Origin: CAVYOD01 sp963770045
GTDB taxonomy: Bacteria; Acidobacteriota; Aminicenantia; Aminicenantales; CAVYOD01
DNA length: 64,000 bases
Assembly: GCA_963770045.1 (NCBI GenBank)
Contig: CAVYOD010000007.1
Span: 30,659-94,658, forward strand
Reading direction: 5' to 3'
Part shown: positions 46,904-57,143 of the stretch, piece after piece
Layout: each line of letters begins with the position of its first letter
Position numbering within the stretch: position 1 is the first letter of the stretch
Notes under the pieces: model-generated
The model's database searches: none
Told to the model about the DNA's origin: nothing
The model's input: the letters and a program-made list of their open reading frames with translations, nothing else
Position numbers and translations under genes: made by a program

Positions 46904-49900
46904 CTATTTTTTCTTCAGAGCGCCTTGAATTTTCTGGGCGATCTCGCTGATCGAGAAAGGCTTCAAGACGAATTCCCGGATTCCTCCGGCCTTTGCCTCT
47001 TCCTCGTGAATCAGTTCGGAAAACCCGGTGCACAGAATAATCGGAATGTCGGGCCGGATGCGCAACAGCTCGTGGGCGAGCTTTTCACCCGTCATCAGGG
47101 GCATCGTCTGGTCGGTGATGACGAGGTCAAAGGCTTCCGGCTTTGTCCGGAACATCTCCAGGGCTTCAAGAGGGTAAGTGCAAGCTGAAACGCGATAACC
47201 GAGCCGTTCCAACATCGGCTTCACGCTCCGGATCAAGAATTCTTCGTCATCGATCAGCAGGACCCTCTCTTTGCCGGTCGGAATCTCGTTGGATGGAGCG
47301 GTCCTGGCTTTGATCTCTTCTTTCAACCGCGGCAGGTAGACATCAAAGGTTGTCCCCTTCCCTACTTCACTCGTGACGTTGATGACCCCACCATGACTCT
47401 TCACGATCGCATGAACCACCGCGAGACCCATCCCTGATCCCTCTCCGGGCTTCTTGGTGGTGAAGAAGGGATCGAAAGCCCTCTCCCTGACCTCACTCGT
47501 CATGCCGTGGCCGGTGTCGCTCACGCTCAACCTCAGGTAGGATCCGGGTTTCAGGTCTCGGTTCTGAGCGGCCATGGCCTCATCGACCTCCGTTTCGGCC
47601 AGGGTCACATCCATTATACCTCCGTTTTGCCGCATAGCATGCGCGGCGTTGGTGCCCAGGTTCATAAGCACTTGATGGATCTGGGTGGCGTCCGCCCGGA
47701 CGACGGCCGGATCGGCTTCACAATGATCACGAATCTCGATCGTCTTAGGGATCGAGGACCTCAGGAACTTGAGTGCCTCCCGGACGACGACGACGATGTC
47801 GACCGGCTCCCGCTTCTGTTCCTTCTGACGGCTGAAGGTGATGACTTGTTTGACCAGGTCCTTCCCGCGGTTTGCCGCCTCGAGCACCAAATTGAGATAG
47901 TGCGAAATAGAACTCTCCGGGTCGGCATCGACGAGAGCCATTTCCGTGTTCAGGAGAATCGGCACGAGGATGTTGTTGAAATCGTGGGCGATCCCACCGG
48001 CGAGCGTGCCGAGCGCTTCCATCTTCTGGAGCTGGCGAATGTGCTCCTGGAGCTTGTGCTCCTGGGTAACGTCCCGTTCCAGGCCGGCATAATTGATAAT
48101 CCGGCCGGAATCGTCCCGCACCGGGGAAATCGTCACTTCGAGCTTTCGCTCACTCCCGTCCGCCATCCTCCTGGTCAGTCGCCCCTTCCAGGTGCCCCCC
48201 CGGCCCAGCGTTTCCTCGATCTTTCTTCGGAACGGCTCTTCCTCCAGGTCGAGTCTGAGGATGCTTCCGAATTGCCTCCCTTGGACTTCCCGTCCGGCCA
48301 GTTGGTGAAGTTCCTCGAAAGCCCGATTGGCGTACACAATGCTGCTATAAGCATCGGTTATCACGATCGCTTCACTGCTCTGTTCGACCGCGGTAGCCAG
48401 ACGCAACCGTTCCTGTTCGGCCATCTTCCGCCTGGTGACGTTCACGAGGCTCAACACAACGCCACCGATGCTGCCGTCGGGTTCTTTGACCGGCTGGACC
48501 ATCCAGTCCCAATAGCTTATACTGCGCTCTGGATGTCCGGGAAAAACCAAGGGCTTCTCATACGCGAAATAGGGCTCGCCCGTTTCTATGACTTTCCTGA
48601 AAATCGCCTCGTTCTCCACATCGGGAAACAGGGCAAAGTGGTTCTTGCCCAGGTAGAACTCCGGCGTCCTTTCATCAAACTCGGCGTAAGCGCGGTTGAC
48701 CCGGATGAAGTTGAAATCCCTGTCCATGTGAGCGACGGAAAGGTCGATGCTCGAGAAGACCCTTTCCAAAAGTTCGTTCGCTTTAGCGAGCTCCGCCGTC
48801 CTTTGCCGGACCCGCACCTCCAGCTCATCGCGCGACCTCCGGAGTTCCTCCGCCATTAGCCTGCGATCCGTGACGTCCATAAATGCTGCGACAGCCCCAT
48901 TCGGCTCTCCCCTCGAGTCGAATAATGGCGTGACGTTTCCCAGCACCGAGCGAATGGTGCCATCGTCGAAATGGAAGTCCATGCCGAAATCTCTGAGTTC
49001 CTGACCCGACTCAGCCGTGCGCTGCACCGGCAACTCGTAGGGCGACAGTTCGGCCCCATCTTTGAACAATCGGTAATGGGCCAGACGCTCCGGCGTGGGT
49101 CCCGTCTTCGAAATGTTAATCCCTTCCGGAACTCTTAGAAAAGCATCGAGCTGTTCGGTTCCCGGAGATCGTCCGAGACTCCCTATCGTGGGCGGTCCAG
49201 ATCATGATCGGAGCCGCATCCAGGACCGCCTGCAAACGCGCCGCCTGCTCTCGCGCGTGTTCCTCGCTCCGCCGCAGCGCCTCCTCCGCCTGCTTTCGAT
49301 CGCTGATGTCCATGAAAACGACTGCGAACTGGCGCGGCGCAGGACAATAGGCGAACACCTCAAAGTGCTTTTTGAGCGGCGCTGAATATTCTTCGAATTG
49401 GATGGGGTCTCCGGTGAGAGCGACCGCCCCGTAGGCTTTGACCCAGCGGGGGCTGTCGCCAGGGAGCACTTCATTGTGCGTTTTGCCGATCACGTCGTCT
49501 CGCTTCAGTCCTGTGAGCAGCTCAAAGCCGGGGTTGACTTCGAGGAAACGATAATCAATAGGCTCACCCTTTTCATTGCAGATGATTTCGTGCAGGGCGA
49601 ACCCCTCGTTCATGGCGAAAAACAGGGAGCGGTAGCGCTCCTCACTCTCTTTTAGCGCCTCTTCGGCCCTCCCGTGCGCGGATCGCAATCGCATCGAGGC
49701 TATTCCCTGGGCAAGATCATCGGCCAATTCCATCAGCAGATCCACTTCGTCTTTAGAAAAGCCGTCCGGCGCCCTGGAATAGACCATAACGGCACCGAAA
49801 GCCTTCCCTTCGGATAGTAGAGGGAGAGCGATAGAAGAAGCATACCCCCGCTTGATCGCCTCTTCCCGCCAGGGCTTGAAATTGGGATCCGTCAGCATGT

Positions 49901-51130
49901 TTTGGCAAATGAACGGTTTCCCGGTCCGGATGGCTGTGCCCGTCGGGCCGCGACCTCGCTCCTTGTCGGTCCAGGTCAAATTGAGCGTGTCGAGATATCC
50001 CTTCTCAAAACCCGCATGGGCCACCGGACGGACCGTCTTCTTTTCATCCTCCTCGGCATAGCCAACCCAGACCATGGCGTGGCCGCAACCTTCCACAACA
50101 ATCTTGCAGACGTCTTCCAGGTAATCAAGCTCACTCTTGGCTCGCATCACAGCCTGACTGCTCATGCTTAAGGCCGCAAGTATTCGGTTGAGCTTCCGAA
50201 GTTGTTCCTCCTTCTGCTTGCGTTCGGTAATGTCCTGTCCCTGGGCAATCGTGGCCACGACAGTCTTCTCATCTGAGGCCAGAACATTCGCCGAATTCCA
50301 GAGAACCGTCCTCACGCTCCCGTCCATGTGGAGGATAGGGATTTCTATAACCTCCCAGCGTTCGCCTTGAGAAGTCGTCTTGCGTATATGAGCTAAAGAT
50401 TCCTCACGACTGTGCTCAGGAAAGAGAATGTCGATTTCGTTGCCGAGCACTTCCTCCGCTTTGCGTCCGGTCATACGCTCAAAGGCATGATTGAACCGCG
50501 TAATCCTGAACTGCGGATCCCAAACAATGATGGGTGCATTCGCGTAGTTGAACAGGTTTTCGAGATAGTCGCGCGTCTCTCGTAGGGCTTCCTCCGCCTG
50601 CTTGCGCTCGGTGATATCATGGCCATAAATCCGAAGGCTTTTGCCATCCATGACGGATGAAATATGTTGCTCATACCATCGGTCGCCGATTTTCAACTCC
50701 CGGGTGACGGACTTTTTTCTCGACCTGCCAAGACCTTTGGCGGCTTTCCCGATCCCCGAAAGCCAGGAGTGGCCGAGGCCCGCCTCTGGGAGGTCGGGAA
50801 AGAGACGCTCGGCCGCGGGATTGATATAGTGCACATGCCCCGTTAAATCGACCTCCATGACCGGCTGTGGGTTGAGCTCGGGGAATGAAGCGAGCTCGGC
50901 CATGCGCTGCCGCTCGTCTTCGGCAATATGGCGCGCGATTCGAGTTCCTCGGCCTGCCGGGTCAGCTCTTTTCCCGCCGCCTGAAGCTCTTCGAGCGTCG
51001 TGGACATCTCGTCCAGAGCCTCCATGAACAATTCTTTGTGCTCTGCGGGCAAAGAGGCGGCACGATGACTCAGCGTCTGTATCCGCTCACGGGTGGCCTT
51101 GATGTGGCTTCCAAAAACGTCCTTTTTCAT
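46904..51130 (-). CDS. Very large hybrid histidine kinase (coiled coil, PAS/GAF repeats, HisKA, HATPase, REC), two frameshifts
   Basis: Three frames join into about 1,400 residues. ATG 51130 begins a coiled coil (LEELQAAGKELTRQAEELES). A break near 50925 leads to PAS domains (VMEVDLTGHVHYINPAAERL; PIIVWDPQFRITRFNHAF), a GAF domain (SRAPDGFSKDEVDLLMELAD) and another PAS (NEGFALHEIICNEKGEPIDYR). A second break near 49090-49130 leads to further PAS domains, the H-box GTLAGGIAHDFNNILVP, the ATPase boxes DTGHGMTSEV and GSGMGLAVVHAI, and a C-terminal receiver (VLLIDDEEFL, LVITDQTMPLMTG, FVLKPFS). It has no transmembrane segment, so it is a cytoplasmic sensor of redox, ligand or light type. Closely related to 9567-12710. 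Confidence 0.88.
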
Positions 51131-51395
51131 GCTCTTCTCCAGAGGCTAGGAATTCAGAAAAGTCTTCTTTCCTGTCTTTATCCCCTCCACGGCGGGAAGG
51201 ATACAACAGCGCTCCATTTTAGCACTTTGAGATGATCGAACCAACCGGCCTCTGGAATCCCCCTGGTCATCTTGTCAATGAATCAGGCGGGGAGAGAGGG
51301 GTGAAAAGCAACGGGCAATGAACAGAAGGATATAATAAAATAACCCAGAAAAAGAAATACTTCCCATCACTGTTGATTTGGGAAAAAAAGCCGCC

Positions 51396-52520
51396 TTAAA
51401 AGGCTTCGTTGGCCGTGAAGTACATCCCGGAACAGTTTTTCCCGTAGCCGAAATCCAGCCTGATCGTGGCCCCTTCCTGCGAGGAAACCTTGAACCGGAT
51501 ACCCCAGCCGGCGGACAACTTAAAGGACGCCAGCCTCAAATGACCGAGCGTGTCGGAGACGTCCCCCGCTCCGAGGAATGCCGCCAGTCCGAGCCTCCAC
51601 CAGACCGGAAAACGGTACTCGGCCTGAAAGGCTGCCAGGATCTTGTCCCGAAAGCGGCCGGTGTAATACCCCCGCATAATGTTTTCGCCGCCGAGCCTGG
51701 GGAGCGACATGAACGGTGTTGGTCCTGCGGAAGCCTGGAAGACCGTATTAACGGCCAGAACATGGGAGGCCAAGACCGGAAAATATTTTCTGAAATCCAG
51801 TTTCAGCTTGGTGTAATGGTAGTCGGAACCGATAAAGGAGCCATGAAAAGAGAGCGCGAGCTGAAAAAAATTGCCGGTTCGCGGAGTGAAAATGTTATCC
51901 CGGCTGTCCAATCTTGCCAGAAAATCCAGACTCGAAACCGTTCCGCCGCGGGTTCCGAAAATGGATCCGGAGATCAATTGCCCGGCCGGGTCGAATTTTA
52001 GGAAATCGAAATGATGGTATCCGTACTGGAGTCCGGCGAAGACATTTCTTTTCGCCCAGAGCCTCTTCTGGAGAGAGATCTCGAAGGTCGTCTGGCGGAA
52101 CGTATATTCCTCCTCCATCTCGTCCGGCACGTTGTTGCCGATTCCATAAAAGCTGGTCGGATATCTTTTGATTTCGAAGTTGCCGGTAAGAATATAGGTC
52201 TCTTTTTTAAGGTACAACTCGGGCTTCAGGTTGATCGTGTACTGCTTATTCTGGGTCAATTCCGCGACAAAGGACATGGACGATGGTCGGCTTTTCCCCT
52301 TGCTCGCGCCAAATCGGTAGGTCACGAGGCCGCCGAAACCTCCCCCCCATCCGGTTTCCGGAGTGTGATAAATGATCGGGAGGACGACGAAGCTGCTTTT
52401 TTTGGGAGCGATTTCGGCCGCCTCCTGGTCGTGGGCGGGAGATAACCCAGACAATGCAAGCAGGCCGGCTCCGAGGAGAAGAAAAACCGCTCGCCCTCGT
52501 CTTGAGGCTATTGCTTTCAT
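51396..52520 (-). CDS. Outer-membrane beta-barrel protein (BamA/surface-antigen type)
   Basis: 374 residues with a signal peptide (MKAIASRRGRAVFLLLGAGL). Amphipathic beta strands follow: FVVLPIIYHTPETGWGGGFGG, then TYRFGA..., YILTGNFEIKRYPTSFYGIG and KRNVFAGLQYGYHHFDFL. The LGGENIMRGYYTGRFRD segment matches the conserved (V/M)RGY loop of the Omp85 C-terminal barrel. The domain is short and lacks POTRA repeats, so it is an Omp85-related barrel of unknown cargo rather than BamA itself. The intergenic region 51131-51395 upstream holds nothing recognisable. Confidence 0.82.
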   Translation of the reverse strand: MKAIASRRGRAVFLLLGAGLLALSGLSPAHDQEAAEIAPKKSSFVVLPIIYHTPETGWGGGFGGLVTYRFGASKGKSRPSSMSFVAELTQNKQYTINLKPELYLKKETYILTGNFEIKRYPTSFYGIGNNVPDEMEEEYTFRQTTFEISLQKRLWAKRNVFAGLQYGYHHFDFLKFDPAGQLISGSIFGTRGGTVSSLDFLARLDSRDNIFTPRTGNFFQLALSFHGSFIGSDYHYTKLKLDFRKYFPVLASHVLAVNTVFQASAGPTPFMSLPRLGGENIMRGYYTGRFRDKILAAFQAEYRFPVWWRLGLAAFLGAGDVSDTLGHLRLASFKLSAGWGIRFKVSSQEGATIRLDFGYGKNCSGMYFTANEAF

Positions 52521-52556
52521 GGCGTGATTTTAAAATAAATCGCTGATCGATTCACG

Positions 52557-54656
52557 CTATTTTTTTGTTTCCTTCAGAACGATAACACCTGCTTTTCCCA
52601 GGACCCTCAGGTATTGCTCAACCATTTCGAGGCTTACCTCGACAGGGCTGAATTCGGCGCTCAGGGCGTTCCGGATGTCGAGGATACTTCTTCTCCCGTC
52701 AACAAAGTTCAGCGCTTCCCAGCGGACGGTGAATTCCGCCTTATTGATCAGAAATTTTTTCTGGATATCCTCATCGCCGAGGGTGCGCTCAAGGAACTGA
52801 AAATCGGTCGAAAATTCCAGCCCGAGAAGCCGTGTGGGAACGAGCCGGGCCAGCCTCGCTTCTTCAGCCTCCGGGGAAGGCCTGGCTTTTTTGATGTTCA
52901 TTGACCGGCAGAGATAAGAATAGTAGCTCTCAACCGAAGAAGAAAGAGAGCCTTGATTCCCCGAGAGAAGACCTTTCAATCCAACTTTTTCCACGTCCGA
53001 TAGTCCAATGTAGGTGCCGATCGAGAGAAGCGCGCCTTCCTCACGCTCAAATCCGCAACGCAGAATGTTCAGCGCCTCTTTATGATTTCGATGGACGTTC
53101 GTTTTGTCGGAGTGCGCCAAGAGCTCCAGGGCTCGCTTCTTGTCTCCGGCGAGCCGCCCCTCGCCCGCAGCCAGGACCGCTGAGGTGAGGGCCGGGATAT
53201 CTTGGGGACCCACGTTGGCCATGTAGTAGGCAGCCGCCGCTCCGAGCAGGGCGGCTCTCCCGAGTTGAGTGGGGTCGCACTTGTCCGGCCTGTCTTCTAT
53301 CGAATGATAGAACGGGTCGGGCGCGCAATGGAAGAGGATGTGCGGAACAGAGAGCCAGCTTTCATTATAGGGCCGGGGGTTGAAATGGATGACGTCGCAA
53401 TAAAAAGGGTCTCTCGAGCCTGACGGGCTGGCCAGCAATTCGGAAAAAGACGCCGTCGGCATCCTCTGTCCATAACCGCTCTTGCCTTTGATGTATTCGG
53501 CCAGAACCCCCACGACATCGCTAAAAAAATGAGGCAAAGAATCAGGGGTGACGAGCACGTCAAGGACAGAGCCGCACTGCCGGTGCCCTTCTCCAACCAT
53601 GTCCATGTCGATCACAGCCTTGAACCTGGATTTCGACTCTGGATATTTTTCGAGGTAGGCAAAAGTCCCCAGACCCTCCGGCTCCCAAAAAAACCGAATC
53701 GACCGCCGCGGAGGAGGGATTTTTCCGCTTTTTATGAGCGCGTTCAGAGCCCGGGCGGCTTCGAGGATGCAGGCGCTTCCGCTGGAATTGTCGTTCGCCC
53801 CCTGCATATAATAAAATTCGAAAAGATGCGCCAGGAGAAGGATCTCGTCTCCGGGCCGCTCCCGTCCCGGAATAACCGCGGAAACAACATCCAGTTTCCC
53901 CGGATAGAGCTTGGTTTCGACATGAGCTCGGACGACGACCTTCTTGCCTTCCAGAAGAAGACGGCGAAGTTGATGTCCCTGCCGCGGAGAGACCATAAAA
54001 CCGAAGGTGTATTTTTCAGGGCTTTTTCGGAGCAACTGGCCGAAGGCTCCCCAGCTCACGTTGTCGGGGTCGTCGTCGGGGTACAAAGAACGATAATCGA
54101 TGATTCCCACAGCGCCCCTGAGATGCACGGCCTCATGATTGACTTGGCCTTCATACCCTGAGGACAGGACAATTTTCCCCTTGACGTCTTTTCCCTCGTA
54201 GTCGTCGGCAGAGATTCCTTCCCCGACGTCGACGACTTCTGCTTGAATATCAGCGCTCCTGCTGTCTTGGATGAGGCAAAGGGGGACCTTGTCCAGGCTG
54301 GTGAGCTTTTGCGCCTGAGGCTCGACCAGCCAGAGCTCAGCCGTGAGAGGCGCCCAATTTTGTATTTCCCAGGGGAAGTATTCGATCTGAGATTTCTCAA
54401 GCCCGTATTCTTTGGCTTTTCCCAGGACGTACCCGGCTTCGTAAAACGTCCCGGTGTACTCGTTTTCGGTCCTGAGGCGCGGCCATCCGGCTAAGGCGAC
54501 CACGTTCTTGAAAGCTTCATCACCGGCGACCTCATCAGCCAGGAGCTTGAGGAGCTCTTGGGAGAGCAACGTCTCTTTTTGACAAACGCCCGTCCGGATG
54601 AACGAGGCGAATATGACAAAGAAAAAGAGTAGCTTCTTTGCTTTGGGAAAAGACAT
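52557..54656 (-). CDS. M28 family zinc peptidase with PA domain, exported
   Basis: 699 residues. A signal peptide (MSFPKAKKLLFFFVIFASF) is followed by a protease-associated domain (IVLSSGYEGQVNHEAVHLRG). The zinc-peptidase core shows HLFEFYYMQGANDNSSGSACILEAARAL (metal Asp), WEPEG, and HSIEDRPDKCDPTQLG. These match the HxD..D..E..E..H pattern except that the first ligand segment LLLAHL lacks the usual Asp two residues on (HLF), which may reduce metal binding. A C-terminal helix domain (VDGRRSILDIRNALSAEF) is shared with the broken paralogue at 28384-30504. It is probably an aminopeptidase of the periplasm. Confidence 0.85.
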   Translation of the reverse strand: MSFPKAKKLLFFFVIFASFIRTGVCQKETLLSQELLKLLADEVAGDEAFKNVVALAGWPRLRTENEYTGTFYEAGYVLGKAKEYGLEKSQIEYFPWEIQNWAPLTAELWLVEPQAQKLTSLDKVPLCLIQDSRSADIQAEVVDVGEGISADDYEGKDVKGKIVLSSGYEGQVNHEAVHLRGAVGIIDYRSLYPDDDPDNVSWGAFGQLLRKSPEKYTFGFMVSPRQGHQLRRLLLEGKKVVVRAHVETKLYPGKLDVVSAVIPGRERPGDEILLLAHLFEFYYMQGANDNSSGSACILEAARALNALIKSGKIPPPRRSIRFFWEPEGLGTFAYLEKYPESKSRFKAVIDMDMVGEGHRQCGSVLDVLVTPDSLPHFFSDVVGVLAEYIKGKSGYGQRMPTASFSELLASPSGSRDPFYCDVIHFNPRPYNESWLSVPHILFHCAPDPFYHSIEDRPDKCDPTQLGRAALLGAAAAYYMANVGPQDIPALTSAVLAAGEGRLAGDKKRALELLAHSDKTNVHRNHKEALNILRCGFEREEGALLSIGTYIGLSDVEKVGLKGLLSGNQGSLSSSVESYYSYLCRSMNIKKARPSPEAEEARLARLVPTRLLGLEFSTDFQFLERTLGDEDIQKKFLINKAEFTVRWEALNFVDGRRSILDIRNALSAEFSPVEVSLEMVEQYLRVLGKAGVIVLKETKK

Positions 54657-54802
54657 GTTGCCGCCTCCATTAAAAAATTGGGGAAGGAAGAAAGAATTCT
54701 ATAGTCCTTAGGTTGCCGCGGTCAAGAAGATAAAAAGGAGAAGGCTTGACATCGCGCTGCGCCATGACCTACCATTTCTTGGCAACTTGGCAGAGGTGCA
54801 AA

Positions 54803-56232
54803 ATGCGAAGAATCTATGTTCTTGTTTCAATCCTTTTGTCAGTCGTGGCTCTGGAATCGCAAACACCCCCAACACTTTCACCCGGCCTCAAACCTTTTGT
54901 CACGATCGACGCGCCGGTCTTTATTCTGACCCACGTGCGCGTCATCGATGGGACCGGCGCCCCGGCGCGCGAAGACCAGGCCATCATCGTTTCGGCAGGG
55001 AAAATCCAGGCCATCGGGGACGCGGCCGCTACCCCGGCGCCTCCCGGAGCCAAAGTCATAGAGGCGCGCGATTATACGGTCATCCCCGGGCTGTTCGGAA
55101 TGCACGATCACATCATCTATCCCGCCGGGCCCGGGCATTATAACACTCTGGAATACAGCGGACCACGGCTCTACCTGGCCTGCGGTGTCACGACCATTCG
55201 AACGACCGGAAGCCTGGAACCGCACACAGAAATCAATTTGAAGCGGGCCATCGATCAAGGCCGAGTGCCCGGCCCGAGAATGCACGTCACGAGCCCGTTC
55301 CTTGAAGGGCCAGGGAGCATTTACGCTGCAGATGCATGAACTCACGGGGCCGGAGGATGCACGCGGAACGTCCAGTATTGGGCGGATCAAGGCGTTGACA
55401 ATTTTAAGGTCTATATGAACATCACCCGATCCGAGCTCACGGCGGTCATTGAAGAAGTCCATAAGCGGGGCCTGAAGGTCACGGGCCATCTATGCTCGAT
55501 CGGTTTCCGCGAAGCCGCGGAACTGGGGATCGATGACCTTGAGCACGGACTGCTGGTGGATTCGGAGTTCGTGTCCGGGAAAAAGCCCGATACATGCCCT
55601 GCGTCGCGGGAGGTGAGGGATATCCTTCTGAAGCTGGACGTTGCCGGCGCCCAGATCCAGGAGACCATCCGCGATCCTGGTCGCCCACAAGGTGGCCGTG
55701 ACCTCAACGCTTCCGGTTTTTGAAACGTCTGGTAGCGGGCCGGCCACCCCTCCAGCATCGCGTCCTCGACGTCATGGCGCCCGAGGTCCGAATCGCCTAC
55801 CTCACGCAAAGGGCGCGCATCGGCGAGATCAAGGATTCCCCCATGCTCATACTTCTTAAGAAGGAGATGGATTTCGAACGGGAGTTCGTGAAAAACGGAG
55901 GTCTGCTTCTCGCCGGGCCGGACCCGACCGGCTACGGCGGGGTGGTTCCTGGGTTCGGCGATTTGCGTGAAGTTGAGTTGCTCGTTGAGGCCGGATTTAC
56001 TCCGCTCGAGGCCATCAAGATCGCTACTTATAACGGAGCGCTATACCTGGGCGAAGCGGACCGGATCGGGACCCTGGCGGCCGGCAAGCTGGCCGACATG
56101 GTGTTGATCAAGGGGAATCCGGCCATGGAAATTGCCGATATCGAAAAGGTCGAAACCGTTTTCAAGGATGGAATCGGCTACGACTCCGCGAAGTTGATTG
56201 AGGCCGCGCGGGGGAGCGTGGGTATACGCTGA
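54803..56232 (+). CDS. Amidohydrolase family protein, exported, two frameshifts
   Basis: ATG 54803 (RRIYVLVSILLSVVALES) gives a signal peptide. The domain begins LTHVRVIDGTGAPAREDQAIIV, followed by IPGLFGMHDHIIYP with the HxH metal pair. The frame breaks at 55340 and 55700. In between, KVTGHLCSIGFREAAELGIDDLEHGL supplies two more His ligands. The last piece ends AGPDPTGYGG (the catalytic Asp region), HxxTxxAIKIATYNGALYLG and LAAGKLADMVLIKGNP. It resembles imidazolonepropionase/prolidase-type metal-dependent hydrolases (X-Pro or cyclic amide substrates). The exact substrate cannot be given. Confidence 0.8.
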
Positions 56233-56316
56233 AGACTGTTGAATAGAATTAGATGAGGAGGGTGGAAATCTGCCCTTGGTGTCGAAAGAAACCCGATCTC
56301 TGAGTTAATTCAGCGC

Positions 56317-56654
56317 TTAATAACGGCCTCTGCCGCCGCCACCGCCGCCGCCAAAACCGCCGCGGCCGCGACCCCGCCGCCACTGCCGAATCCGCCGCTC
56401 CGCGGTCTGTCGGTGCGGGGACGGGCTTCGTTGGCGGTGATTGTCCGGCCCTTGAGCTCTTTTCCGTTCATACCGGCGATCGCCGCGTCGGCTTCCGCCT
56501 TGTTCGGCATCTCGACGAACCCAAACCCTCTGGAATCGCCGCTGAACTTGTCCTTGATGATCGAAGCTGAGGCAACTTCGCCGAACGCGACGAAAGCGTC
56601 GCGCAGCTCGGCTTCGCTCAGGTCTCGGGATAGATTCCCTACGTAGATATTCAT
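56317..56654 (-). CDS. Small RRM RNA-binding protein (copy 2), frameshift in glycine-rich tail
   Basis: Starts MNIYVGNLSRDLSEAELRDAF with RNP2 (IYVGNL) and RNP1 (RGFGFVEMPNKAEAD). The tail after PRTDRPRSGGFG is read as poly-Ala in the open frame, but another frame gives a Gly/Arg run ending GGGGGRGRY, with stop at 56317-56319. That is the expected composition and puts an indel in the repetitive GGC/GCC tract. RBS TAAAGGAG. It shares its leader and most of its RRM with the copy at 30740-31030, so this is a paralogous pair, probably cold-shock type RNA chaperones. Confidence 0.88.
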
Positions 56655-56800
56655 ACTCTACTCCTTTAAAAGAAGATGAATTCCGGGGGCACCCAGCTTA
56701 ATTCAGGGGAATCAAGCCTTATGTCCCTTGCAAATAAAGGAGAGGAGTATGACCGACTAGGGCCCGTGCCCCCCTTCCTTCATTTTTCATGGCTATTATA
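56653..56800 (-). promoter_or_regulatory. Promoter and anti-RBS leader of RRM gene 2
   Basis: An extended -10 TGTTATAAT (hexamer 56795-56800, minus strand) is followed by a leader of about 130 nt. It contains the same GGGC/GCCC hairpin and the same 16-nt AUACUCCUCUCCUUUA (plus-strand 56735-56750) as gene 1. That segment pairs at 14 of 16 positions with the RBS/start TAAAGGAGTAGAGTAT (56653-56668). The loop is about 66 nt here versus about 15 nt in gene 1, so the two copies keep the pairing while the spacer changes. Confidence 0.7.
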
Positions 56801-56869
56801 ACATAAAACAAAACTCATAGCTTGCTGTGTTCCTGTTCTGTGTTTGATTTTCCGCTGCGCCTGGTCTGA

Positions 56870-57016
56870 TTATTCGCCAGCGACCGGCTCGCCGCCGGGC
56901 GGTGAGGGCGCCTTCTCTTTGATGAGACGCCGCTGCCTTTTTTCCTCTTGCTTTTTCTGGCGCAGAAGCTCTTTGCTTCTCTTGGAGCTCTTGTAAGCCC
57001 GATTGCTTTTGGCCAA
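56870..57016 (-). CDS. 48-residue basic coiled-coil protein with TTG start
   Basis: A TTG at 57014-57016 preceded by GAGGAG/AGGAG opens a frame reading LAKSNRAYKSSKRSKELLR, QKKQEEKRQRRLIKEKAPS, ending PPGGEPVAGE. The composition is strongly Lys/Arg/Glu with a helix of about 30 residues. Small proteins starting (M)AKSNRAxK with such a charged helix are widespread in Acidobacteria and Deltaproteobacteria, and of unknown role (possibly nucleic-acid or ribosome binding). The longer overlapping frame at 56796-57047 is less protein-like, so I prefer this one. Confidence 0.6.
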   Translation of the reverse strand: MAKSNRAYKSSKRSKELLRQKKQEEKRQRRLIKEKAPSPPGGEPVAGE

Positions 57017-57143
57017 GGTTCCTATTCTCCTCTTCCGGTTTTATCATATCACAAATCGGCCCGTGTCAACAGGATATCTTCCTTTTGTGGGCATGTCATC
57101 TTAGAGCTCGTGATACGGCCTGAAACAAAAAGGGGCCGCAGCG

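Noticed and set aside
47507..48859. A 450-residue plus-strand frame opposite the large kinase
   Set aside because: Shadow of the kinase coding strand, with no domain motifs.
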